Assembly (NCBI GenBank): GCA_023248595.1
Contig: JAHFEG010000011.1
Location: 1 to 64,000 of the forward strand
DNA: 64,000 bases
Direction of reading: 5' to 3'
Source: Myxococcales bacterium
GTDB lineage: Bacteria; Myxococcota; UBA727; JABDBI01
Below the pieces are notes generated by a model that made no database searches, had not been told where the DNA came from, and worked only from the letters and a program-made list of their open reading frames with translations. The number at the start of each line of letters is the position of its first letter. Position 1 is the first letter of the stretch. Of the stretch, positions 26,175 through 34,684 are shown one piece after another. The position numbers and the translations under genes were made by a program.

Positions 26175-26789
26175 ATGAGTAAGCATAAATACATAGCCGT
26201 TGCAGGCAATATCGGCTCTGGAAAAAGTTCGTTGGTCAATTTTTTAGAAACGCAATATCAAATTAAGCCATTCTACGAATCCAATGACGAGAATCCATAT
26301 TTGGCAGATTTCTATCGTGACATGAATGCATTTGCATTTCATTCTCAGATATTTTTTTTGAGTCGAAAGTTTCAAATTCATCAGGAAATTAAAAAGCACC
26401 ATGGCTTATTGGTTTTAGATAGAACGATCTATGAGGATGCGGAAATTTTTGCGACTGCACTTTTTAAAAGTGGGCGCATGCAAAAGCGTGACTTTGATGT
26501 TTATTTTGATTTGTATCAAACCATGTGCGAAAGTTTGCGGCCTCCTGACTTGATGATTTATTTGAAATGTTCAGTGCCTAATTTAAAAAAACGCATCAGG
26601 CTGCGCGGCCGTGCCATTGAAAAAGATGTGCCCAATGCCTATTTAATGCAGCTGCAGCAATTGTATGATAGCTGGGTTTTAAATTATCAGCTCAGTGAAG
26701 CTGTGACGATTGAAACAGATCAACTCGATTACGTGACCAATTTAGTGGATCGAATTGACGTGATGAAACGCATCGAAAAATTTCTGTAG
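26175..26789 (+). CDS. Deoxynucleoside kinase
   Basis: A cytosolic salvage enzyme of 204 residues that phosphorylates deoxynucleosides. The P-loop is IAVAGNIGSGKSSLV near the N-terminus, the catalytic region shows VLDRTIYEDAEIF (Asp-Arg-Thr, then Glu-Asp), and the lid has KKRIRLRGRAIE with the arginines. This is the dNK/dCK/dGK family of animals, amoebae and some bacteria, distinct from thymidine kinase. ATG 26175 is taken, with GGGAAG upstream; two earlier in-frame ATGs would add 11 or 6 residues that do not fit the family. It lies divergent from the ubiB-like gene, 95 bases away. Confidence 0.9.
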   Translation: MSKHKYIAVAGNIGSGKSSLVNFLETQYQIKPFYESNDENPYLADFYRDMNAFAFHSQIFFLSRKFQIHQEIKKHHGLLVLDRTIYEDAEIFATALFKSGRMQKRDFDVYFDLYQTMCESLRPPDLMIYLKCSVPNLKKRIRLRGRAIEKDVPNAYLMQLQQLYDSWVLNYQLSEAVTIETDQLDYVTNLVDRIDVMKRIEKFL

Positions 26790-26850
26790 GATTGCAATTG
26801 CGGGTATAAATAAAAAATTCTCTTTAAATAACGCTGCATGGTGTACACAT

Positions 26851-27543
26851 TGTTTGGATCGACGCTCCGAAGGAGCAACTCTTGTGTAGCCCGGGGTAGA
26901 GCGCAGCGGCACCCTGGGTAAAATATCCCCCGTCCAAATCGCCTAATTCCATAAATATTTTTCATCAAATGAAAGGCGAGTGTGTTTTAAAAACAAACGT
27001 ATTTCATCTTGAAAACTATTTTGCTGATGGTGTTTTTCTTGTTCTTTGATGTATCGACATACGACATCAATTTTAGACGAACTAACCGAAAACGCACCAT
27101 ATCCTCCTTGCCAGGCAAAAGAAGCGATGTGGTATTTTCTTTTAAGCCATTTGGAAGATTCTTTTTTGATAAACAAAACTAATTGAGCCATCGTTATCGT
27201 GCGAGGTAATGTGAGCAAGACGTGCACATGATCTTCTACGCCTCCTATTTCGTAAACATACGAGCCCTGCTTTCTAGCGAGACTCGCCATGTAAGCAAAT
27301 AAATGTGGGCGAATTTGAGCATTTAAAAATGCATATCTGAATTCGGTGCTAAAAATCAGGTGAATATTAATTTCAGCGAGGGATTGAGCCATAACTCTAA
27401 TAGGCCCTTTCAGGGCGATTTGGATGGGGGTATTCTACTACCCAGGGTGGCGCGCTAAAAAGCGCTCTACCCCGGGCTACACAAGAGTTGCTCCTTCGGA
27501 GCGTCGATCCAAGCAAAGCGTAAACTTTGGAGCGTCGATCCAA
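26851..27543. mobile_element. REP-associated transposase unit with flanking REP-like palindromes
   Basis: The intact transposase at 26943-27392 is bracketed by inverted, diverged arms: 26851-26943 on the left and about 27402-27511 on the right. Each contains the GCTCCGAAGGAGC/GCTCCTTCGGAGC hairpin and a CCCGGG...CCCTGGG block. On the right, GGAGCGTCGATCCAA occurs twice (about 27498-27512 and 27529-27543). The arms share the plan of the 3467-4075 element. Confidence 0.75.
26943..27392 (-). CDS. REP-associated tyrosine transposase (IS200-like, RAYT)
   Basis: The 149-residue Y1-type single-strand DNA transposase shows the metal-binding HVH triad in VEDHVHVLLTL (about residues 53-63) and the catalytic tyrosine in CRYIKEQ (Tyr-x3-Gln, the RAYT form). 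RAYTs cut and join single-stranded DNA at REP hairpins and usually move REP sequences rather than themselves. The reading frame is intact. It is nearly identical in its N- and C-terminal parts to the decayed copy at 3629-3911, so one ancestral element has been present at least twice. ATG 27392 begins MAQSLAEINIHL. Confidence 0.92.
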   Translation of the reverse strand: MAQSLAEINIHLIFSTEFRYAFLNAQIRPHLFAYMASLARKQGSYVYEIGGVEDHVHVLLTLPRTITMAQLVLFIKKESSKWLKRKYHIASFAWQGGYGAFSVSSSKIDVVCRYIKEQEKHHQQNSFQDEIRLFLKHTRLSFDEKYLWN

Positions 27544-27576
27544 ACAACGTGAGACTTTAAGAGCATCGAAAAATTT

Positions 27577-28266
27577 TTATGAAAGCATTTTTTTTGCAAT
27601 ATCCAAATTGTTAGCTTTCAGAAATTCCTGAAAACTTTGTGGCAATGTTGCTTGGACTAAACGTCGTCCGCCTTCAGGCAAGGGAAACGATACCGACCAG
27701 GCAAAGAGAGCAATGGCGTGACTGCCAAAAATTGTTTTTGCGCCATATTGTTTATCGCCAACAATCGGATGGCCAACATGAGCCAAGTGTGCACGAATTT
27801 GGTGCATGCGGCCTGTCTGTGGCTTGGCCAAGACGACTGCGAAGTTGTCGTTACAGGCCCAAACTTGTACGCGAGTCAAAGCACGTTGCCCTTGTTCATT
27901 AATAGTTTGGTGCGCCAAATAGCCTTTTTTGGCTTTTAAATCGTCAATACGTTCTAGTCTGGCATCGATATTGATCGTGGTAAAAGAAGGCTTTCCTTCA
28001 ACAATCACCAAGTATTTTTTTTCAATTAGGTGACGTCTGAAAGCATTGCTTAGGGCCTGTTGCCCATAAGTGCTTTTGGCTAAAATGCAGCAACCGCTGG
28101 TGACGCGATCGATTCTGTGCACGGGCTTGATACCTTTGCCCCATTTTTCTTGGGCTAGGTCAAGTAAAGTGGGGCGAGGAACGCCGCGACCAGCGACAAC
28201 AACCATGTTGTATGGTTTGTCGACAACAACGTGATGTTTGCCTTCATCAAGAACGAGAAGATCCAT
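27577..28266 (-). CDS. RluA-family RNA pseudouridine synthase
   Basis: A 229-residue single-domain enzyme that isomerises uridine to pseudouridine in rRNA or tRNA. The catalytic aspartate lies in VHRIDRVTSGCCI and the second family motif is GRMHQIRAHLAHVGHPIVGD. There is no S4 domain in front, unlike the second family member at 55024. The ATG at 28266 is used; the upstream in-frame TTG would add eight residues. The RNA target cannot be assigned. Confidence 0.92.
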   Translation of the reverse strand: MDLLVLDEGKHHVVVDKPYNMVVVAGRGVPRPTLLDLAQEKWGKGIKPVHRIDRVTSGCCILAKSTYGQQALSNAFRRHLIEKKYLVIVEGKPSFTTINIDARLERIDDLKAKKGYLAHQTINEQGQRALTRVQVWACNDNFAVVLAKPQTGRMHQIRAHLAHVGHPIVGDKQYGAKTIFGSHAIALFAWSVSFPLPEGGRRLVQATLPQSFQEFLKANNLDIAKKMLS

Positions 28267-28387
28267 AAAAATTTGTGTTCCTCGTATCAAGCATAATTTT
28301 TGGGATGCTTAATTTGCGCAGTTCCATGGGTGCATGTTAGATTTTAGAATATGTTCAGTGTCTGAACCAAAAAAATAGGGGGGATCA

Positions 28388-29278
28388 ATGTTTAGAAGAA
28401 TAAGCTTATTGTCTTTTGTCATGGGATCGTTACTGCAAATGGGTGGTTGTCAGGGTGATATCGATGAAAGTCTTAAAGGTAATTCGGGATTTCAACTGCA
28501 GAATAAAACATCATGTCCATTATATGTCTGGGGAAAATCTGGGGACGGAAATTTCAAAGTGAACGGGATTCAACGAGATGGGGGACCTCAAAATAATGCT
28601 GTAATGTGCCCAGGTGATAGTTTTCCTGTAGAACATACCACTACAGGTGGAAAACGATCAGGGATATTATCTCTAAGGGTGAAACCGGTTGGATCGGCAA
28701 CAAAGGACAGCGATGGGAACTCTGTGCCGGGTTGTGACATCGATGATGCCGGTACGGTTGATAGCTGCTTCTTGGACCTTGGTTCTGATTTGGATTCTAA
28801 CAGATGCAATGGAGTAAAAAATTGTATTACTGTAACAGGTAATGTGACGTGTCCTGCTGATGAAACTGCTAAAAAGGCGTGTCCTAATTGGACGCCAGTC
28901 TCGTCTTCAAAAACGATAGCATTAGCAGTTTCTAATTATTCTTCTAAAAATATCTATGTTGCCGCTACTAGTCAAGCGAATGGAAGTGTTTTTTATAATA
29001 ACGGCCAGAGTATATTAGGAGGTTTTGACCCATCGAACTATCTGGGGACGAATAATAGTTCAGCTTTTAGTATAACGACTAAAGAGATTCAATTTTCAGG
29101 TTCTATATTGTTTGCAACCTCTGTTGGTGGTACAACGAACTGTTCTTTAGGATTGAGTGCATTAGGGACAGACAAACAGGAAATTATATGCACAGATACT
29201 AGTTTGTGCGCCAGATTGCAGCCTTGTAACGGTGGAAGCTGCGCTTTGAATATTTATGACAAATCAGCATGCCAATAA
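28388..29278 (+). CDS. Cys-rich secreted protein, possible lipoprotein
   Basis: The ATG follows a GGGGGG run four bases upstream. The N-terminus is a signal peptide (MFRRISLLSFVMGSLLQMGG) ending before a cysteine, which would be a loose lipobox (MGGC). The mature part has about 17 cysteines in pairs, many near Asp and Gly (for example CDIDDAGTVDSC and CARLQPCNGGSC), implying disulfides and an exported location. No domain is recognised. Its stop lies 3 bp from that of the convergent antiporter gene. Confidence 0.65.
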   Translation: MFRRISLLSFVMGSLLQMGGCQGDIDESLKGNSGFQLQNKTSCPLYVWGKSGDGNFKVNGIQRDGGPQNNAVMCPGDSFPVEHTTTGGKRSGILSLRVKPVGSATKDSDGNSVPGCDIDDAGTVDSCFLDLGSDLDSNRCNGVKNCITVTGNVTCPADETAKKACPNWTPVSSSKTIALAVSNYSSKNIYVAATSQANGSVFYNNGQSILGGFDPSNYLGTNNSSAFSITTKEIQFSGSILFATSVGGTTNCSLGLSALGTDKQEIICTDTSLCARLQPCNGGSCALNIYDKSACQ

Positions 29279-29281
29279 TTT

Positions 29282-30583
29282 TCAATTCTGATTCCATTTA
29301 GATCCAATCAGAATGGCGATGATGGCGATGATGCCCAAAATCATAGGGTACCAGACCATAGGCATGATTTGAAACGGAGATAATTTTGATAAAGCACCAG
29401 CCAGCAATAATTGAGCACCATAAGGGATAAGCCCTTGCCATACGCAAGAAAAGGTGTCGAGAAAACTGGCGGTGCGCGCTGCGGCAATACCAAATCGCTC
29501 AGAGATTTGCTTCGCAATGCCACCAGTAACAATAATGGCCACAGTATTATTAGCGATACACAAGTCTGCTAAACTCACCAAGATGGCGATGCCGGCTTCC
29601 GCACTGCGTTTGCCTTTTAAAAAGCCGTGCAGTTTATCAAGCAGATACTGCAGGCCTCCTCTTTTAATGGCAATTGCAGCCAGGCCCGCCGCAATAAAAG
29701 TGAGGAAGAAAACTTCAGCCATGCTTAAAAAGCCGGCATAAATCGATTGACCTAATTGTAGAAAATTGACAGCGCTGGTGCTGACGCCAATGATCGCTGC
29801 CGCTGCTATTCCTATCATGAGAACTAAAATGACGTGCATCCCTGATAAAGCAAGAGCCAGAACAATAAGGTAAGGCAATGTTTTGATAAAATCAAAATCG
29901 AAATCCTGAACCAATGTGCTGGTTTTGCTAAAAAATAAAAGCAAAATTACAGTGAGAAGGGCGGCAGGAATAGCTGTTTTAAGATTTTCTAACATTTTAG
30001 AACGCATGTCGCAGCCTTGTGAACTGGTAGCAGCAATGGTGGTATCGGAAATAATCGAAAGATTATCGCCAAACATTGCTCCCCCGACCACTGCTCCAAT
30101 GGTAAGTGGTAAATCAAGGCCAGATTTGAGCGCGATGCCAACGGCAATCGGTATCACGGTACTGACGGTACCCATGGAAGTTCCCATGGCCATAGAAACA
30201 AAGCAGGCAATTAAAAAAAGGCCGGGCAGCAAAAAGCGTTCAGGTAAGAAATAGAGACCCATGTTGACAGTGGCGTCGACTCCGCCCGTGGCTTGAGTTA
30301 AGACTGAAAAAGCACCTGCCAACATGAAAATGAGACACATGAGAACAATGGTTTCATCGGCAATGCCTGATGTGAAAATTTTAATTTGTTCATTGATGTT
30401 TTTATATCCCATGAGGAGTGCCACAGCAAAACCAACCAAGGCGCAGCTGGCAGCGGGGAACTGATAAAAAGCATCTTTTTGACCAGTGATGCTTAAGTAA
30501 GTGCCGATACCCATATAAAGGAGCAAGAAAGTGAGTAGCGGCAAAAGCGCAAGTTGCCTGCTGTATTTGGTTTCATGAATCAT
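29282..30583 (-). CDS. NhaC-family Na+/H+ antiporter
   Basis: This inner-membrane carrier of 433 residues and about eleven helices exchanges sodium (or another substrate such as malate/lactate) for protons. The family stretch GGAMFGDNLSIISDTTIAA at about residues 167-185, with the conserved Asp-Asn and Asp-Thr-Thr, is clear, as is the repeated GTSMGTVSTVIPIA region. The C-terminal half contains the matching repeat with NNTVAIIVTGGIA. The exact ion pair is not predictable. It lies just downstream of the small exported protein at 30618 on the same strand. Confidence 0.9.
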   Translation of the reverse strand: MIHETKYSRQLALLPLLTFLLLYMGIGTYLSITGQKDAFYQFPAASCALVGFAVALLMGYKNINEQIKIFTSGIADETIVLMCLIFMLAGAFSVLTQATGGVDATVNMGLYFLPERFLLPGLFLIACFVSMAMGTSMGTVSTVIPIAVGIALKSGLDLPLTIGAVVGGAMFGDNLSIISDTTIAATSSQGCDMRSKMLENLKTAIPAALLTVILLLFFSKTSTLVQDFDFDFIKTLPYLIVLALALSGMHVILVLMIGIAAAAIIGVSTSAVNFLQLGQSIYAGFLSMAEVFFLTFIAAGLAAIAIKRGGLQYLLDKLHGFLKGKRSAEAGIAILVSLADLCIANNTVAIIVTGGIAKQISERFGIAAARTASFLDTFSCVWQGLIPYGAQLLLAGALSKLSPFQIMPMVWYPMILGIIAIIAILIGSKWNQN

Positions 30584-30617
30584 GAAAGGTGCTCTGAATG
30601 AATAAGGCTTCTGAATT

Positions 30618-31019
30618 TTAATTAACTTCTATCTTGATTGATAATGGTTCTTTGATCACCTTGCAGGCACCGGGACTGCACATATAAAAACGGATTTCAC
30701 CTTTGATTTCATGCTTTCCCGTTGCGAGTGCCTGAAAAGGAATTTGGAATTGAAAAGAGCTTTTCTCTTTTTTTTGTATGTCTTCTTTGCCCAGCAGGGT
30801 TTTTGTAAATTGAAATACTTTAGATTTCTCAAGTTCGACTTTAATGGGTGCTTCTTCATTCAGTTGAGTTTGAGGTTTTATTTTTACCTCAATAACGAAC
30901 ATACCTTGCTCTTTTTGTTTTAAAACCTGTGTGCTTTGAGAAAGATCAATGGTGTGTTCCGCAGCCATTATTTTCAAAGAGCAAAATAAAATATTTAAAA
31001 GAATGATAGTTCGAAACAT
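30618..31019 (-). CDS. Small exported protein with DsbD-like beta domain
   Basis: The 133-residue protein has a signal peptide (residues 1-20, ending MAAEHT). The mature part is predicted beta-rich and ends with IRFYMCSPGACKVIKEP, in which two cysteines are separated by four residues; this recalls the end of DsbD N-terminal-type domains, which carry disulfides in the periplasm. The similarity is from text pattern only. Its start ATG is 3 bp downstream of the dnaJ-like stop, so the two are probably co-transcribed. Confidence 0.6.
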   Translation of the reverse strand: MFRTIILLNILFCSLKIMAAEHTIDLSQSTQVLKQKEQGMFVIEVKIKPQTQLNEEAPIKVELEKSKVFQFTKTLLGKEDIQKKEKSSFQFQIPFQALATGKHEIKGEIRFYMCSPGACKVIKEPLSIKIEVN

Positions 31020-31022
31020 GGT

Positions 31023-32075
31023 TTAGAATCCTGGGACAATTTTTGCCAATGCCTTGAGTAATGGAATTGCGGAATCTGGAATTTGAGGTGGTAATATTAA
31101 CTTCAAAGTAACGTATAAATCCCCTCGGTTTCCTTTATTGACGGAAGCAAAACCTTTATTTCTTAGACGAAAAGATTGGCCAAGATCGGCTCCGGCTGGA
31201 ACACGCATGCTCAATTCATCGCCGGGGATAAGGACGCGAATTTGTGTTCCCAGAAGTAATTCGCTCATGCTGATAGGGGCGGTCACTTTTAAATCATTGC
31301 CATGGCGCATGAAACGAGCGTCGGGCTCAACGGTCACTTGTACCAGCAAATCACCGCGTTCGCCGCCATGAAATCCCGAGCCTCCTTTTTTAGCAAGGCA
31401 TAGGCGGGTCTCATGATTGACCCCCGGCGGAATTTCAATTTCGATTGTTTCTGTTTCTGTAAACAGGCAACTTCCATTACATCTTCGACAAACTTGAGTT
31501 TGAATCTGTCCAATGCCGTTGCATCGTTTACACGAACGTTTAAAGGGAAGGGGTCCTTTGGCTAAACGTACTTTTGCGCCGTGGCATTCTGGACATTTTT
31601 GCGGGGGATGTTTTGGTGGCCATCCTTTTCCTTTACAGTCTGAGCAAACCCGGGGCACTTTAAATTGTAAAGATTTCTGGCAACCCAAATACGCTTCGGC
31701 AAAGCTAACGGTTACTTGAGTTTCAACATGCGGACCTTGCTTTGGAATTTCCGAAGTTTGTGTAGTGTCTTTGAATAAAAGATCATTTAGGAATTCAGAA
31801 AAACCTTGAAAAGCAAAGTCGACGGCTTCTTTGACATGGGTTTTGGGAGACTCTGCTGTTGTCCTGACAATTCTTTTAATGTCATAATGTCGTCTTTGAT
31901 CAGCATCAGAAAGTATTTGATAACTTTCAGTTATTTTTTTAAAGTGGTCATCGTTTTTTTTATGACTACCCGCAACATCAGGGTGAAATCGCCTGGCTAA
32001 ACGATGAAAAGCTTTTTTAATTTCTTCTTGTGAAGCATTGCTGCTGACACCGAGAATTTGGTAGTAATCTTCCAT
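31023..32075 (-). CDS. dnaJ: DnaJ-type Hsp40 co-chaperone
   Basis: The protein (350 residues) stimulates the ATPase of DnaK and binds unfolded clients. The J domain (residues 5-65) contains the HPD motif in RRFHPDVAG. Four zinc-binding repeats follow at about residues 135-205: CSDCKGKG, CPECHGAK, CKRCNGIG and CRRCNGSC; two depart from the strict CxxCxGxG form. The C-terminal client-binding domains end with IPLLKAL. The Gly/Phe linker is short and replaced by a charged stretch, so this may be a second DnaJ (type I with reduced linker). DnaK and GrpE genes are not in the window. Confidence 0.9.
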   Translation of the reverse strand: MEDYYQILGVSSNASQEEIKKAFHRLARRFHPDVAGSHKKNDDHFKKITESYQILSDADQRRHYDIKRIVRTTAESPKTHVKEAVDFAFQGFSEFLNDLLFKDTTQTSEIPKQGPHVETQVTVSFAEAYLGCQKSLQFKVPRVCSDCKGKGWPPKHPPQKCPECHGAKVRLAKGPLPFKRSCKRCNGIGQIQTQVCRRCNGSCLFTETETIEIEIPPGVNHETRLCLAKKGGSGFHGGERGDLLVQVTVEPDARFMRHGNDLKVTAPISMSELLLGTQIRVLIPGDELSMRVPAGADLGQSFRLRNKGFASVNKGNRGDLYVTLKLILPPQIPDSAIPLLKALAKIVPGF

Positions 32076-32098
32076 ATGTTAAAGCCAACATCCATTGC

Positions 32099-33628
32099 TT
32101 AAATGATCGTTTCTTTCCACTGGCCACGCCAAAATTTGATTCCTGTTGCTAGCAATAATAGCGCGACATAAACCACGGCCGCAAGCCAACACCCAAAAAG
32201 ACCGAAGCGACAAACAACACCTAAGATCCAAGCTAAGGGAACTAGGCACCCAAAGTGCAATAAAAATTCGACAACCATGACATAGCGGGTCTTGCCAGCC
32301 CCGTACAATGCTTGGGTTAAGACCATTGCTGCAGCAGCCAGTGGAGCAAGTAATCCAATGGTAAGCTTTAGAGAAGGAATGGCAAGCGCGACGACAGCGT
32401 CTTTTAGCGCACTGACATGTGTCACTTCTTTTGGCATGAAAATGCGCAAAATAGGTTCAGGAAACAAAAAAGCAAAAAAACCTAGAAAGCTGACACTGTA
32501 AACTGCCAATAAAACACTTTGCCAGCCATAGCGCTCGGCCAAATTGGGAACTTTGGCACCGATGGATTGAGAAACCAAAGTTGCCGTGGATGTTCCAAAG
32601 GCCAGACACGACATAAATACCAACATCATGACGTGGATAATAATGCTGGCAGCAGAACTATTGATGGCGTCAACGCCCTCTAGCTGATCAATTAGACCGA
32701 CGATGTGATTAAATAAACCGACACCGGCCATTAAAATAACCGTCGCTAAGCCAGACCAAAAAGATAGTTTGGCAACAGCAAAGGCCACCTTTAAATTTAA
32801 ATGCTTCAGGCGATAAACACCAAAATTGAGCCGATCCTCTTTGCGAAGTGACCAGATAACCATGAGCAATAAGCCAAAATAACTGGAAAGAACGGCTCCA
32901 AGAGCAGCACCTTCAACGTGCATCGGTTTTAAAGTAAAACCAAAAACAGAAAAGCCAAAAACAAGAAAATAACATAAGGTGATATTCACAATATTCATCA
33001 AAATAGCGATGGTCATGTGAATGCGCACGCGTCCAACCCCGTCATAAAAACTTTTGTAAGAAGCCATGAGGGCCATGCTTAACAAGCCCCCAAAACGAAT
33101 GCGGCTATAAGATGTTCCAAGTCGTTGTACGGCGGTGCTTGGTGAAAGCAAAGCCATTAATGGTTCCACTAAGAACTCGGCAAGCGCCATGACAAAAACA
33201 GCAGCAATGATGGATACAGCAATCGCATTGGTAAGCACACGGCCTGCCGCCAACCAATTACCTTCGCTGAACCTGCGGGCGCTAATGGCCTGAGTCCCGA
33301 CGGAAATCGATGATAAAAAACCACCAAAAGCCCAAAGCAATATAATCGAGGAAAGAACTGCTGCTGTGCCAGGGACGGCAATCTCTTCAGGCAGGCGGCC
33401 AATAAAAAGCAAATCGACAGTATTGATGGCTGTTTGGCTCAGCATACCAATGACAACTGGCCAGCCCAGATGAAGAATACGACGCAGCAAGAGTGGCTCA
33501 AGCCCAAGAATTTTAAAACGACGAGGACCAGGATCTTGTGTGTAAATACTTCCAATATCTGTTTCTGGATGCTTCGATGAAAGATGAGAGGATGTGACCA
33601 TCGATGATTCATTCATGAAGATTGGCAT
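32099..33628 (-). CDS. MATE-family efflux transporter
   Basis: A polytopic inner-membrane exporter with twelve expected helices, coupling Na+ or H+ entry to drug or metabolite export. The first helix region ILHLGWPVVIGMLSQTAINT and VDLLFIGRL are typical, and a second half-repeat begins with KLSFWSGLATVILMAGVG, matching MATE pseudosymmetry. The N-terminal 50 residues before the first helix are longer than usual. ATG 33628 is taken, but ATGs at 33616 and further in are possible; none has a good ribosome-binding site at the proper distance. Confidence 0.88.
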   Translation of the reverse strand: MPIFMNESSMVTSSHLSSKHPETDIGSIYTQDPGPRRFKILGLEPLLLRRILHLGWPVVIGMLSQTAINTVDLLFIGRLPEEIAVPGTAAVLSSIILLWAFGGFLSSISVGTQAISARRFSEGNWLAAGRVLTNAIAVSIIAAVFVMALAEFLVEPLMALLSPSTAVQRLGTSYSRIRFGGLLSMALMASYKSFYDGVGRVRIHMTIAILMNIVNITLCYFLVFGFSVFGFTLKPMHVEGAALGAVLSSYFGLLLMVIWSLRKEDRLNFGVYRLKHLNLKVAFAVAKLSFWSGLATVILMAGVGLFNHIVGLIDQLEGVDAINSSAASIIIHVMMLVFMSCLAFGTSTATLVSQSIGAKVPNLAERYGWQSVLLAVYSVSFLGFFAFLFPEPILRIFMPKEVTHVSALKDAVVALAIPSLKLTIGLLAPLAAAAMVLTQALYGAGKTRYVMVVEFLLHFGCLVPLAWILGVVCRFGLFGCWLAAVVYVALLLLATGIKFWRGQWKETII

Positions 33629-33756
33629 TGCCTTTAACGCAGTAAAATGTGAACAGGTTTTTCTTAAGAGATATCTTGGTAGTTTGCAACCCACAAAGTC
33701 CATTGCAAATCTGTTCTGACAGACTTAAAGCATGGTGAAGGTACAGGGAGGAAATC

Positions 33757-34557
33757 GTGGATAGAATATTTTTAAATTATCGCCTCAGATTGTTTGTTCT
33801 CGGCTTAAGCTTGGCTATTGGGCAAATCGGGTGCAAGGGGCTCGAATATCCTAATTGTAAAACAGATGCTCAGTGTAAAGTCGGCACAGGTGCTGATGCC
33901 AAATCTGGGGTTTGTGTTTTCGGTAAATGCCAAGAATGTGTGAAAGACACAGATTGCGCAGAAGGTCAGCAATGTCGAGACAACATGTGTTTTGTGACAT
34001 GTGCGGATGACACAGTCTGCGGTGTGTCAGCGCATTGCGAAGCTGGTGTTTGTGCGGCGAATTGTGAAGACAGCAGTTCTTGCCAAGATGGAGAAGTTTG
34101 CAGTGGTGGACGTTGCATGGCACAGATAACTTGTAGTGAAAACAATGATTGCCAAACGGGATTTAAATGTGAATCGGGTCTTTGCGTGCAAGGCAGTGCA
34201 CAAGACGCCTCTGCAGTTTTAAAATGCCCAGCAGAATACGTCGTTTTCTTTGACTTTGATAAATACGATCTTAAATCGGAAGGCGTTGTTATTCTTGACC
34301 AATGGGGCGCCTGTCTTCGAGAAAATCCTGTCTTGAAAGTTACTATTTCAGGTCATACTGACAAACAAGGTTCCAGTGAATATAACATGTCATTGGGTGA
34401 GCGCCGCGCCAGAGCAACCTCGAACTATTTATCAAAATCAGGCGTCGATGATGGAAGAATGCATATTGTATCTTATGGGTTAGAAAAGCCATTGGATCCG
34501 GCAGATAGCCAAGAGGCCTATGCTAAAAATCGTCGGAGTGAAATAAGCGTAGAATAA
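33757..34557 (+). CDS. Pal-like OmpA-domain lipoprotein with Cys-rich repeats
   Basis: The GTG start follows GGGAGG at five bases. A signal peptide ends near IGQIGC, a probable lipid-modified cysteine. Residues about 30-145 are four to five short Cys-rich units of the form CxxDxxCxxGxxCxxGxC (for example CAEGQQCRDNMC), as found in surface proteins of deltaproteobacteria-like lineages. The C-terminal domain is OmpA/Pal: FFDFDKYDLKSEG, then SGHTDKQGSSEYNMSLGERR and NRRSEI, which binds peptidoglycan. It should link the outer membrane to the cell wall in the Tol-Pal role. The CpoB-like gene follows. Confidence 0.9.
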   Translation: MDRIFLNYRLRLFVLGLSLAIGQIGCKGLEYPNCKTDAQCKVGTGADAKSGVCVFGKCQECVKDTDCAEGQQCRDNMCFVTCADDTVCGVSAHCEAGVCAANCEDSSSCQDGEVCSGGRCMAQITCSENNDCQTGFKCESGLCVQGSAQDASAVLKCPAEYVVFFDFDKYDLKSEGVVILDQWGACLRENPVLKVTISGHTDKQGSSEYNMSLGERRARATSNYLSKSGVDDGRMHIVSYGLEKPLDPADSQEAYAKNRRSEISVE

Positions 34558-34608
34558 GGTGCTGAAAAGGGGGGGATCGTTTCAGTTTGGTGTTGTTGTC
34601 GTGTGCCA

Positions 34609-34636
34609 TGGATTCCGGATCAAGTCCGGAATGACA
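34609..34636. repeat. Palindromic repeat half-unit between pal-like and cpoB-like genes
   Basis: ATTCCGGATCAAGTCCGGAAT is a near-perfect hairpin with short loop, bounded by TGG and GACA. It is the same unit as in thiL and the addB-like gene, here in a non-coding spot. Confidence 0.8.
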
Positions 34637-34684
34637 AGAAAAGACCTGTAAGTGAAACGATAGAGTAGGGGGTTTAAACTTTTC

